Shown piece after piece: positions 1 through 6,009 of a DNA stretch of 8,127 nt. Under the pieces are notes generated by a model. It was not told the origin of the DNA. It did not search any database and saw only the letters and a list, made by a program, of their open reading frames with translations. Source of the stretch: Alphaproteobacteria bacterium MarineAlpha6_Bin2 (GTDB lineage: Bacteria > Pseudomonadota > Alphaproteobacteria > GCA-002720895); NCBI GenBank assembly GCA_002937815.1, contig PTKQ01000015.1:1-8127 (forward strand), given 5' to 3'. The stretch's first letter is position 1. Each line of letters opens with the position of its first letter. Made by a program: the position numbers and the translations under genes.

Positions 1-764
1 AATGATTTTAAAATTATTGTAGAATCTGCTTGAAGTATTATATATTTAATATTTGATTTTACTAAATAATTTATTGTTTTATATCCAATAGTTGGTAAAT
101 CAATTCTTTTATCCTGATGTATTTTATTAATTTTAATAAATAAATAGCTATTTTCATTCAATTTTTTATTCCTAAGTAGTCTTTTTATTAGATTATCTGT
201 GCCTTTCTCATTCTCATGTAATATTAGTGATTTGTTATTAGTTATTACACTTTGACCTTTATCTGATTTAGTCCAATGAATTGTTTTTAAAACACATTTT
301 CTAATTGTCTGAATATCTTTTTTTTTTAATTTATCTACCGAGCCATAAATACCCTTTTTTAAAAAAAAAACATTGGTTAAATTATGTAAACCGATAATAT
401 TAAAACCTTCATTCTCAAAAATAGATACAACTCTTCTTAAGACTGAATCATCTGTTTTATTAAAGAATAAAACACTAAAAATTTTATATAAAGACCATAA
501 ATCAGGTTTTAAACTTAATAAACTAGGTTTTTTTAAACCGCCAAGAAAAATAATATTTTTTATAGAGTTAGACTTTAAAATTTGAATAGCTTTTCTTCCA
601 TTACCCAATCTTAATGAATATAAATTATATTTTTTCTTAAAGTTAGCTGTTGTTATTCCTTGAATTGAAATAATAATAAATCTAATCTTTTTTTTGCCTA
701 AGTAATTGGCTACATATTGAGGTAATTTTCCAGAAGCCGCAATAATTGCAATATCATTAAGCAT
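1..764 (-). CDS. lpxI: UDP-2,3-diacylglucosamine pyrophosphatase LpxI (DUF1009), partial (C-terminus off the window)
   Basis: LpxI hydrolyses UDP-2,3-diacylglucosamine to lipid X and UMP, the fourth step of lipid A synthesis. It replaces the unrelated LpxH of E. coli in most alphaproteobacteria. I translated this frame by hand from the ATG at 762-764: 254 residues without a stop up to the left edge, against about 270-285 for the family. The N-terminal domain shows IIAASGKLPQYV (8-19), IIFLGGLKKPS, then DDSVLRRVVSIFENEGF. The C-terminal domain shows GQSVI, EKGTDNLIKR, and the signature QDKRIDLPTIG at about 217-227, the region holding the catalytic aspartate in Caulobacter LpxI. The usual AGGG near the start reads AASG here. 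The ATG lies 3 bases after the lpxA stop, so translation is probably coupled. lpxB would be the expected next gene off the window. Two 10-base homopolymer runs lie within the gene. Confidence 0.93.
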   Translation of the reverse strand, partial: MLNDIAIIAASGKLPQYVANYLGKKKIRFIIISIQGITTANFKKKYNLYSLRLGNGRKAIQILKSNSIKNIIFLGGLKKPSLLSLKPDLWSLYKIFSVLFFNKTDDSVLRRVVSIFENEGFNIIGLHNLTNVFFLKKGIYGSVDKLKKKDIQTIRKCVLKTIHWTKSDKGQSVITNNKSLILHENEKGTDNLIKRLLRNKKLNENSYLFIKINKIHQDKRIDLPTIGYKTINYLVKSNIKYIILQADSTIILKS

Positions 765-767
765 TTC

Positions 768-1559
768 TTATTTTGGTTTACAAATTGCCCTTGACGAATT
801 TTTTAATTTTATGAAATTAACTATTTCCATTACTACTTTATTTTTTTTATACATTTTACCTGCATCTTTTAGTCTTTCACTAATAGTTCCTTCTATAGAA
901 AAAATTAATCTAAATACTGTTCTCAAATCTTGAATTTCGTTTCGGCTAAAACCTCTTCTTTTAAGTCCAACAATATTTAAACCAGATAAAAATGCTCTAT
1001 CTCCCATAACTGATCCATACGGAATGACGTCATTTTCAACACCAGACATACCCCCTACCATTGCATGTTTACCTATTCTTACAAATTGATGTACTGCTGA
1101 CAAACCTCCAAGTATAGCAAAATCATCAATACAAACATGACCTGCTAAAGTTGCATTGTTGGCCATAATAACATTATTTCCAATAAAACAATCGTGTGCA
1201 ACATGCGAACCAATCATAAAAAGACAATTATTACCAATTTTTGTAATTAGACCTCCGCCTTTGGTACCAGGATTCATAGTAACATATTCTCGTATAATAT
1301 TATTAGATCCAATAAGTAGTTTTGATTTTTCTCCCTTATATTTTAAATCTTGTGGAACAGTTCCTATAGAAGCGAATGGAAAAATTTTGGTATCGCTGCC
1401 AATTATTGTATAACCATCCAAATTGACATGTGAATAAATTTTTACATTGTTTCCAACCTGAACGTTTGGACCAAGCATACAATAAGGGCCAATTTTAACA
1501 TTACTTCCTAATTTAGTTTCTTTGCTAATTATAGAAGATTTATGAATGTCAATACCCAT
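768..1559 (-). CDS. lpxA: UDP-N-acetylglucosamine O-acyltransferase
   Basis: LpxA transfers a 3-hydroxyacyl chain from ACP to the 3-position of UDP-GlcNAc, the first step of lipid A synthesis, in the cytosol as a trimer. The protein is 263 residues (E. coli 262). Hexapeptide repeats of the left-handed beta-helix fill about 1-185 and a helical C-terminal domain fills the rest, with the conserved GLKRRGFSR stretch at the junction. The catalytic histidine is H122 in SHVAHDC (E. coli H125). H119, H141 in LAGH and H157 in AVHQF are also kept. G170 in AMVGG aligns with E. coli G173, the acyl-chain ruler, and so predicts a long acyl donor. The N-terminus aligns with family members without extension. 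It ends 3 bases before lpxI, and the 59-base gap before it may hold its own promoter. Confidence 0.98.
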   Translation of the reverse strand: MGIDIHKSSIISKETKLGSNVKIGPYCMLGPNVQVGNNVKIYSHVNLDGYTIIGSDTKIFPFASIGTVPQDLKYKGEKSKLLIGSNNIIREYVTMNPGTKGGGLITKIGNNCLFMIGSHVAHDCFIGNNVIMANNATLAGHVCIDDFAILGGLSAVHQFVRIGKHAMVGGMSGVENDVIPYGSVMGDRAFLSGLNIVGLKRRGFSRNEIQDLRTVFRLIFSIEGTISERLKDAGKMYKKNKVVMEIVNFIKLKNSSRAICKPK

Positions 1560-1618
1560 AATGATAAAAAAATAACCATTAGAAAAAGAAATATCAATTA
1601 ACTGTTTGTTTCAGAATG
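1560..1618 (-). promoter_or_regulatory. fabZ-lpxA gap with a possible lpxA promoter
   Basis: This 59-base gap breaks an otherwise tightly packed operon. On the minus strand TTGATA (1592-1597, five of six to the -35 consensus) is followed after exactly 17 bases by TATTTT (1569-1574, four of six to -10). Initiation about 7 bases downstream would start the message only a few bases before the lpxA ATG, making it almost leaderless. This fits with the absence of a Shine-Dalgarno sequence before lpxA. The reading frame upstream of the ATG meets a TGA within the gap, so the gene cannot extend far. T-rich DNA gives such matches easily, so confidence is low. Confidence 0.25.
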
Positions 1619-2062
1619 CTACTTAATTATCATTGCGGAAAATGTTGCGTTTGCAACTTTAAAATTATTAACTTTTGCTTCTCCTGAGAATTTCCATACC
1701 AATCTCCGATGTTGTTTTCTTTTTACGTTTAAATTAAGTTTACAATTGGGAAATACAGGTTTTCTAAATTTTGCACTTTCTATACTCATAAAATAAACAA
1801 ATTTCTTATCATATTTTAAACTTAATGAATGCATAACTAACACAGAGGCCGTTTGAGCTAAAGCTTCAATAATAAATATTCCTGGCATTATTGGTCTTTT
1901 TGGAAAATGCCCTTTAAAGAAATATTCATTATTTTTTACATTTTTTACACCTATTGCGCTAACGAATGGAATAATGGAAGTTACTTTATCAATCATCAAC
2001 ATAGGTTTCCTATGAGGAATTAATTTTTTTATAGCATTTAAATTTAATTCTTTATTTTTCAT
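1619..2062 (-). CDS. fabZ: 3-hydroxyacyl-[acyl-carrier-protein] dehydratase FabZ
   Basis: FabZ dehydrates 3-hydroxyacyl-ACP to trans-2-enoyl-ACP in type II fatty acid synthesis. It draws on the same 3-hydroxyacyl-ACP pool that LpxA and LpxD use, so its place between them sets phospholipid and lipid A synthesis side by side. The protein is 147 residues with a single hot-dog fold. The opening [11 protein letters not shown] (15-25) is typical. The catalytic pair is H52 in [14 protein letters not shown] and E66 in IIEALAQ, equivalent to E. coli H54 and E68. The later [16 protein letters not shown] segment is also typical. Nothing suggests a FabA-type isomerase. The ATG is inside the last codons of lpxD, with only a weak purine stretch upstream, which suggests coupled translation. 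Confidence 0.98.
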   Translation of the reverse strand: MKNKELNLNAIKKLIPHRKPMLMIDKVTSIIPFVSAIGVKNVKNNEYFFKGHFPKRPIMPGIFIIEALAQTASVLVMHSLSLKYDKKFVYFMSIESAKFRKPVFPNCKLNLNVKRKQHRRLVWKFSGEAKVNNFKVANATFSAMIIK

Positions 2063-3080
2063 TAAATCTTTTCTTTACAAGCTTTCTTATTATCACTGTT
2101 TGTTTATGCCAATCTCTTATTTCAACAGCTGGGATACCGCCAACAGTTTTATTATTATCTATATTTTTCATAATGCCTGATTTCGCAGCAATTTTAACAT
2201 TATCACCTATAATTAAATGACCAGTAATTCCAACTTGGCCGCCAATAATGACATTATTACCTATTGTTGTACTACCAGCAATTCCAGTTTGTGCAACAAT
2301 AATGCAATTTTTACCAATTTTAACATTGTGTGCAATTTGAACTAAATTATCTATTTTAGTACCTTCACTAATAATAGTATCTGGACCAGTCCCCCTATCA
2401 ATAGTTGTATTTGCACCTATTTCTACATTATCACTAATTAAAACTCTTCCAAGTTGGGGAATTTTTAAATGCCCACTTCTATCCATGGCAAAACCAAATC
2501 CATCTTGTCCAATTCTAACACCATTATGAATTTTTACATTAGATCCTAAATTTGAATATCCAATTGTGCAATTTGGGCCTATGTAATTATTTTTACCAAT
2601 AGTAACGCCGGAAAGAATTACTGTATTTGCGCCTATTTGGGTATTGTGACCAATTTGGACATTACCTGAAATAACTGTTCCTGGGCCTATCTGAACAGTT
2701 TTATCAAATTTTAAGGTAGATTCAATATGTGCCCTTGGATGCAATCCGCTAGTTATTTTTTTTGGTGGGTAAAAAGCATTAGCTATTATAGCGAACAAAT
2801 GATATGGATCATCGGTTACAAGTGGTACCATTTTTTTTGGTGCAAATTTTAAAAAACCTTTACGAAAAAAACAAGCTCCTGCATTCGAAGATTTAAATTT
2901 ATCAATATAATTATTATTATTTAAAAAACTGACATGATTTTTATCTGCTGTATCTAAAGAGGAAATATCAATAAATATTCTTTTCTTATCTATATTCTTT
3001 GGAAGTTTTAAGTCACAAAGTTTGGCAATTTGATCTAAAGTTAATTTTTCACTTGTCTGATAGAATTTTGAATCTGCCAT
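2052..3080 (-). CDS. lpxD: UDP-3-O-(3-hydroxyacyl)glucosamine N-acyltransferase
   Basis: LpxD transfers a second 3-hydroxyacyl chain from acyl carrier protein to the 2-amino group of UDP-3-O-acylglucosamine, the third step of lipid A synthesis, in the cytosol. The protein is 342 residues, essentially the family length (E. coli 341). An N-terminal uridine-binding domain (about 1-105, including the conserved DPYHLFA) is followed by a left-handed beta-helix of hexapeptide repeats (about 115-300) and a C-terminal helix. The catalytic base is H251 in QIAHNVKIG, matching E. coli H239. GQDGFGFA at 191-198 and H288 in ITGH are also conserved. The start fits alphaproteobacterial LpxD proteins, which often begin MAD. 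There is no clear Shine-Dalgarno sequence and the gap after skp is 6 bases, so translation is probably coupled. Its end overlaps fabZ by 11 bases. Confidence 0.98.
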   Translation of the reverse strand: MADSKFYQTSEKLTLDQIAKLCDLKLPKNIDKKRIFIDISSLDTADKNHVSFLNNNNYIDKFKSSNAGACFFRKGFLKFAPKKMVPLVTDDPYHLFAIIANAFYPPKKITSGLHPRAHIESTLKFDKTVQIGPGTVISGNVQIGHNTQIGANTVILSGVTIGKNNYIGPNCTIGYSNLGSNVKIHNGVRIGQDGFGFAMDRSGHLKIPQLGRVLISDNVEIGANTTIDRGTGPDTIISEGTKIDNLVQIAHNVKIGKNCIIVAQTGIAGSTTIGNNVIIGGQVGITGHLIIGDNVKIAAKSGIMKNIDNNKTVGGIPAVEIRDWHKQTVIIRKLVKKRFNEK

Positions 3081-3086
3081 AAGAAA

Positions 3087-3641
3087 CTATGGAGCAACAT
3101 TAACATCTATAGTACTAACTTCCTTGTTTAATTTTTCAATAACTTTAGATGTAATATCTATACTATCTTCTGACAAAATTACTGCTGTTTTTTTAATAAC
3201 AACATCAATTTTTTCTGCTGTTTGTATTTCTTTAACAATTTTTTCAACTGCAGATTCAATTTTTACCATAGATTCTCTTTCAGCCTTGGCTAATGCTCTA
3301 CGGTTTGTATCTCTTGTTTTATTAAATTCTATTACAGTTTTCTCAAAAGCATTTTTTCTATCAGAAAAAGCTTCGGGTGTTAATGTTGATTTCTGTCTTA
3401 AAAGTTCCTCTTCTTTTTTTTGTATTTCTTTAGCTTTCTTCTTCTCTACATCTGAATATTCTTTAGCAACTTTATCTAGTTGATCTTTCATACTTTTAGC
3501 AGCTTTGGACTCCTTTAATAAAGTAAGAACATCCAATATAGCAATATTAGATTGTGAATGTGAATTTGAAATATAAGTTATATTAAAGAGTAAAACGAAA
3601 AAGAATATAAATAGACATTTTTTTTTATTAATAAACTTCAT
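3087..3641 (-). CDS. skp: Periplasmic OmpH/Skp-family chaperone
   Basis: Skp is a trimeric jellyfish-shaped periplasmic chaperone that holds unfolded outer membrane proteins between the Sec translocon and BamA. This copy has 184 residues (E. coli precursor 161). A signal peptide occupies about 1-29, with a lysine-rich start, a Phe/Leu-rich core and likely cleavage after SHS. The first body strand is NIAILDV at about 32-38. A long charged Lys/Glu helical hairpin spans about 45-135 and would form the tentacles. The returning body segment contains IDVVIKKTAVILSEDSIDIT, which matches the E. coli Skp C-terminal fold. Sequence identity in this family is low, so the call rests on architecture, these end motifs and its classic place between bamA and lpxD. 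Of the starts in the window it has the best ribosome binding site, lying inside the end of bamA. Confidence 0.93.
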   Translation of the reverse strand: MKFINKKKCLFIFFFVLLFNITYISNSHSQSNIAILDVLTLLKESKAAKSMKDQLDKVAKEYSDVEKKKAKEIQKKEEELLRQKSTLTPEAFSDRKNAFEKTVIEFNKTRDTNRRALAKAERESMVKIESAVEKIVKEIQTAEKIDVVIKKTAVILSEDSIDITSKVIEKLNKEVSTIDVNVAP

Positions 3642-3643
3642 TT

Positions 3644-5935
3644 TTAAAACCTCGTTCCAAAACTAAATTTAATAAATTGTGTTCTATCAAAATCCTCTTT
3701 AATCACTGCTTGTGTAAAATCTATACTAACAGGACCAAAAGGAGATTTCCATTGTATACCAAAACCAACAGAAACTCTAGGACTAGAATTATCTTTTATT
3801 TTACCACTACCATTTTCATCAATTTCTGTTACTGCGCCCGCAATAGTATAGAATCTTCCGTTTATACCCAATTGAGGTGCAATTCCTGGTATTGGAGTTC
3901 TTAAATCAAATTCTAGAGTATACATTAGATTACCACCTAAAGAATCTTCATTTGTAGAGGTCGTGTCTCTTGGACCAACTCCAGCTTGTTCAAAACCTGG
4001 AAAAGAATCTCCACCTAGAAAATATCTATCTTTTAGATTTATATCATCATCATTATATCCAAATATATATCCAGCTTTTAATTTTGATCCCCAAATATAA
4101 TCATCAGTAATAGAGAAATACTTTGATAGTTTAATATCAGATTTAAAGAAACTAACATTTCCACCAATTCCTGCTAATTTATTTTCAATTCTCCATTGAG
4201 TACCAGAAGTTGGATTTAAATTATCATTAAATCCAAAATAAGTTAAAGTGTGACCAATAGCAGATGTTGTGTATTCACCTTTTTGATTAGCAATAAAATC
4301 TGATGCAGTAGATTTAATTCCTTCTACATCCTCTTGTATAAGAGTATAATTCCAACTATGTCGCGTTCTTTCTGCTATCATATACCCAACTCTTATCGCA
4401 GTACCAAGACTATCCGTATCATATGAACTTTCATCTGCATAAGTTGTTTTTATTTTAAATAGATCAAATCCTGCAGCAACATTCTTATTTCTCAAATATG
4501 GTTCTGTAAAACTAATATCAAATTGATCTTGACGCTCAGCTATTGTTATATTTGCTTTTATATTCTGTCCTTTTCCCCTAAAATTTTTTTCAGCTAATCC
4601 AACGTTTGCCATAGCACCGTTTGTACTTGAGAATCCACCACCAACATTAAATTGACCTGTTTGTTTTTCATTAACTTTGACATCTAAATTTATTCTATCT
4701 TTCAATCCAATGTCAGTTTTTTCAATTTCAACATTTTCAAAAAAACCTAAATTTTGTATTCTTTGTCTCGATCTCATCAATTTTTCGTTACTAAAAGAAT
4801 CTCCTTCATTAAATCTAAATTCTCTTCTTATAACTTCGTCTTCTGTTCTACTATTGCCTGATATGTCAATTCGTCCAACATAAACTTTTTTAGATTCACC
4901 AATAATAAAAGTTATATTTATTTTCTTATCTTTAACATTTTTATTTAAATCTGGTTTAATCTTTAAAAATGCAAATCCTGCATTATCTACATGTTCTTTT
5001 AAGCCTTGAAGAACATCATCTAACTTTTGAATGTTATAAGTAGAATTTTTTAACGGACTAATAATTTCATCAAGGGTTTGTTTGTTCAGTGCCTCATTTT
5101 TGGTCTGAACTTTTACATCACCAAACTTATATTTTTCTCCTTCATCAACAGAAAATGTAATAAAAAAATTTTTTTTATCTCTTGTCATTTCAGCAACTGT
5201 TGATTTAACTTGAAAATCAGCATATCCTTCTTTTAAATAATATCTTCTTAACACGTCTTTATCATAATTAATTCTATCTGGGTCATAAACATCACCAGCA
5301 GATAAAATTCTATAAAATTTAGATTCCTTCGTTGACAAAATTCCTTTAAGTCTTTTATCACTAAAAACCTTATTTCCGATAAATTTCACTTGTTTAATTC
5401 TCGTTTTAGTTCCTTCAATAATTTTAATATTAATATCTACTCGATTTTGAGATAATTTTGATACAGTTGGTTTTAATATTGCCGAAAAATATCCTGTCTG
5501 TTTATAAAGTTCACGAATAGATATTATTGAATCTTGTAAATCCCTTTTCCTAAAAACATTCCTAGATTTTAATTGTATTTCAGGTGTTATCTGGCCATCT
5601 TTAATTGCTTTGTTTCCACTAAAAGTTACGTTATTAACAACTGGGTTTTCTTTAATTAACACTATTAATTTTCTTTGAATAATCCTAAATTTGATATCAG
5701 CAAACAAACCTAGTTTGTACATTTCTTTTAATTTTAAATTTAAAATTTCATAATTTACGCTATCACCCTTATTTATGCCTAAATATGAAAGAATTGTTTC
5801 TGAGTCGATACGTTGATTATTTTTAATTATAATATCATTTACAACAACTTTTTTTGTTTCAGCTTTAATAAGATTAATAGATGTACAAAAAGAACAAAAG
5901 ATAACTAATAAAAAAATTTTTACTAACTTTTTCAT
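3644..5935 (-). CDS. bamA: Outer membrane protein assembly factor BamA
   Basis: BamA is the central Omp85 subunit of the Bam complex, which folds and inserts beta-barrel proteins into the outer membrane. The protein is 763 residues. It has a signal peptide at 1-25 (likely cut after LIKA), five POTRA domains at about 27-96, 97-175, 178-265, 268-347 and 350-423, then a 16-strand barrel from about 428 to the C-terminal aromatic signal ending in TRF. The L6 region is clear as YFLGGDSFPGFEQAGVGPRD at 638-657. The near-universal arginine of the VRGF-type motif is proline here (P646). The barrel aspartate that pairs with it in E. coli (D740) aligns with I698, while the acidic residue matching E717 is kept as D677. 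The frame is intact, so this is not a pseudogene. The gene follows a 74-base gap with promoter-like elements and has no strong Shine-Dalgarno sequence. Its stop is two bases from the skp start. Product confidence is very high; the loop substitution is the odd feature. Confidence 0.98.
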   Translation of the reverse strand: MKKLVKIFLLVIFCSFCTSINLIKAETKKVVVNDIIIKNNQRIDSETILSYLGINKGDSVNYEILNLKLKEMYKLGLFADIKFRIIQRKLIVLIKENPVVNNVTFSGNKAIKDGQITPEIQLKSRNVFRKRDLQDSIISIRELYKQTGYFSAILKPTVSKLSQNRVDINIKIIEGTKTRIKQVKFIGNKVFSDKRLKGILSTKESKFYRILSAGDVYDPDRINYDKDVLRRYYLKEGYADFQVKSTVAEMTRDKKNFFITFSVDEGEKYKFGDVKVQTKNEALNKQTLDEIISPLKNSTYNIQKLDDVLQGLKEHVDNAGFAFLKIKPDLNKNVKDKKINITFIIGESKKVYVGRIDISGNSRTEDEVIRREFRFNEGDSFSNEKLMRSRQRIQNLGFFENVEIEKTDIGLKDRINLDVKVNEKQTGQFNVGGGFSSTNGAMANVGLAEKNFRGKGQNIKANITIAERQDQFDISFTEPYLRNKNVAAGFDLFKIKTTYADESSYDTDSLGTAIRVGYMIAERTRHSWNYTLIQEDVEGIKSTASDFIANQKGEYTTSAIGHTLTYFGFNDNLNPTSGTQWRIENKLAGIGGNVSFFKSDIKLSKYFSITDDYIWGSKLKAGYIFGYNDDDINLKDRYFLGGDSFPGFEQAGVGPRDTTSTNEDSLGGNLMYTLEFDLRTPIPGIAPQLGINGRFYTIAGAVTEIDENGSGKIKDNSSPRVSVGFGIQWKSPFGPVSIDFTQAVIKEDFDRTQFIKFSFGTRF
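3650..3654 (-). promoter_or_regulatory. Strong Shine-Dalgarno sequence for skp
   Basis: The minus strand reads CGAGG, with GAGG eight bases before the skp ATG, which is textbook spacing. It lies within the last codons of bamA. The other visible starts (rseP, bamA, lpxD, fabZ, lpxA) show only weak A-rich sequence or nothing recognisable. This is consistent with a need for more Skp than BamA from a shared message, which is inference. Confidence 0.6.
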
Positions 5936-5958
5936 ATTTGTATTAACTTTAAATAATG

Positions 5959-5992
5959 TAAGTTTATTATTATATTACAAATTTTAAACTTA
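5959..5992. repeat. 8-bp perfect inverted repeat around the bamA -10 box
   Basis: TAAGTTTA at 5959-5966 is the exact reverse complement of TAAACTTA at 5985-5992. The 18 bases between them contain the proposed -10 hexamer (5969-5974). This arrangement suits a dimeric repressor operator. As RNA it would be a weak AU-only-rich hairpin with a large loop and no following U-run, so a terminator is unlikely. An 8-bp match of this kind is not rare in a short AT-rich stretch, so its function is uncertain. Confidence 0.3.
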
Positions 5993-5998
5993 TCCACA
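5990..5998 (+). promoter_or_regulatory. Perfect DnaA-box 9-mer over the bamA -35 position
   Basis: The plus strand reads TTATCCACA, identical to the classical high-affinity DnaA box. It covers the six bases proposed as the -35 element of the bamA promoter (5991-5996), so bound DnaA would be expected to affect polymerase binding. A site like this should occur by chance roughly once per 90 kb counting both strands at this base composition, by my rough estimate, so one site alone is only mildly unusual. A second near-match lies two bases away. The match is seen directly; DnaA binding is inference. Confidence 0.4.
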
Positions 5999-6000
5999 TT

Positions 6001-6009
6001 CTATTCACA
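6001..6009 (+). promoter_or_regulatory. Second DnaA-box-like 9-mer (8 of 9)
   Basis: The plus strand reads CTATTCACA, which differs from the relaxed DnaA consensus TTWTNCACA only at the first base. It has the same orientation as the perfect box at 5990-5998, 11 bases away start to start, about one helical turn, so both would face the same side of the DNA. It ends at the base next to the rseP stop codon. Such degenerate sites usually bind weakly on their own and depend on a neighbouring strong box. Confidence 0.3.

Larger units (their letters stand above)
5936..6009 (-). promoter_or_regulatory. Intergenic promoter region of bamA
   Basis: This 74-base gap is the largest in the window. On the minus strand a perfect TATAAT (5969-5974) lies 16 bases after TGGATA (5991-5996, four of six matches to the -35 consensus). 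Initiation about 7 bases downstream of the -10 box would give a leader of roughly 27 bases before the bamA ATG. The spacing is good for a sigma-70-type promoter, but the -35 is weak and TATAAT-like strings are common in DNA this AT-rich. If active, it would let bamA and the downstream skp-lpx genes be transcribed independently of dxr-rseP. No hairpin followed by a U-run is present, so I see no terminator for rseP and read-through is likely. Confidence 0.5.

Noticed and set aside
373..585. 70-codon plus-strand open frame near the left edge
   Set aside because: The opposite strand encodes an uninterrupted LpxI with clear family motifs, which explains this stretch fully.
2150..2740. Short tandem DNA repeats or CRISPR-like periodicity in lpxD (and similarly in lpxA)
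   Set aside because: The periodicity of about 18 bases reflects hexapeptide repeats of the beta-helix; units vary at the DNA level and lie in frame within known genes.
3124..3483. 119-codon plus-strand open frame opposite skp
   Set aside because: It is antisense to a well-supported chaperone gene, has low-complexity Ser/Phe content from the AAG/GAA-rich opposite strand, and shows no recognisable domain or start signal.
5936..6009. Intrinsic terminator after rseP
   Set aside because: The inverted repeat has a large loop, AT-only-rich stem and no U-run after it on the transcribed strand.
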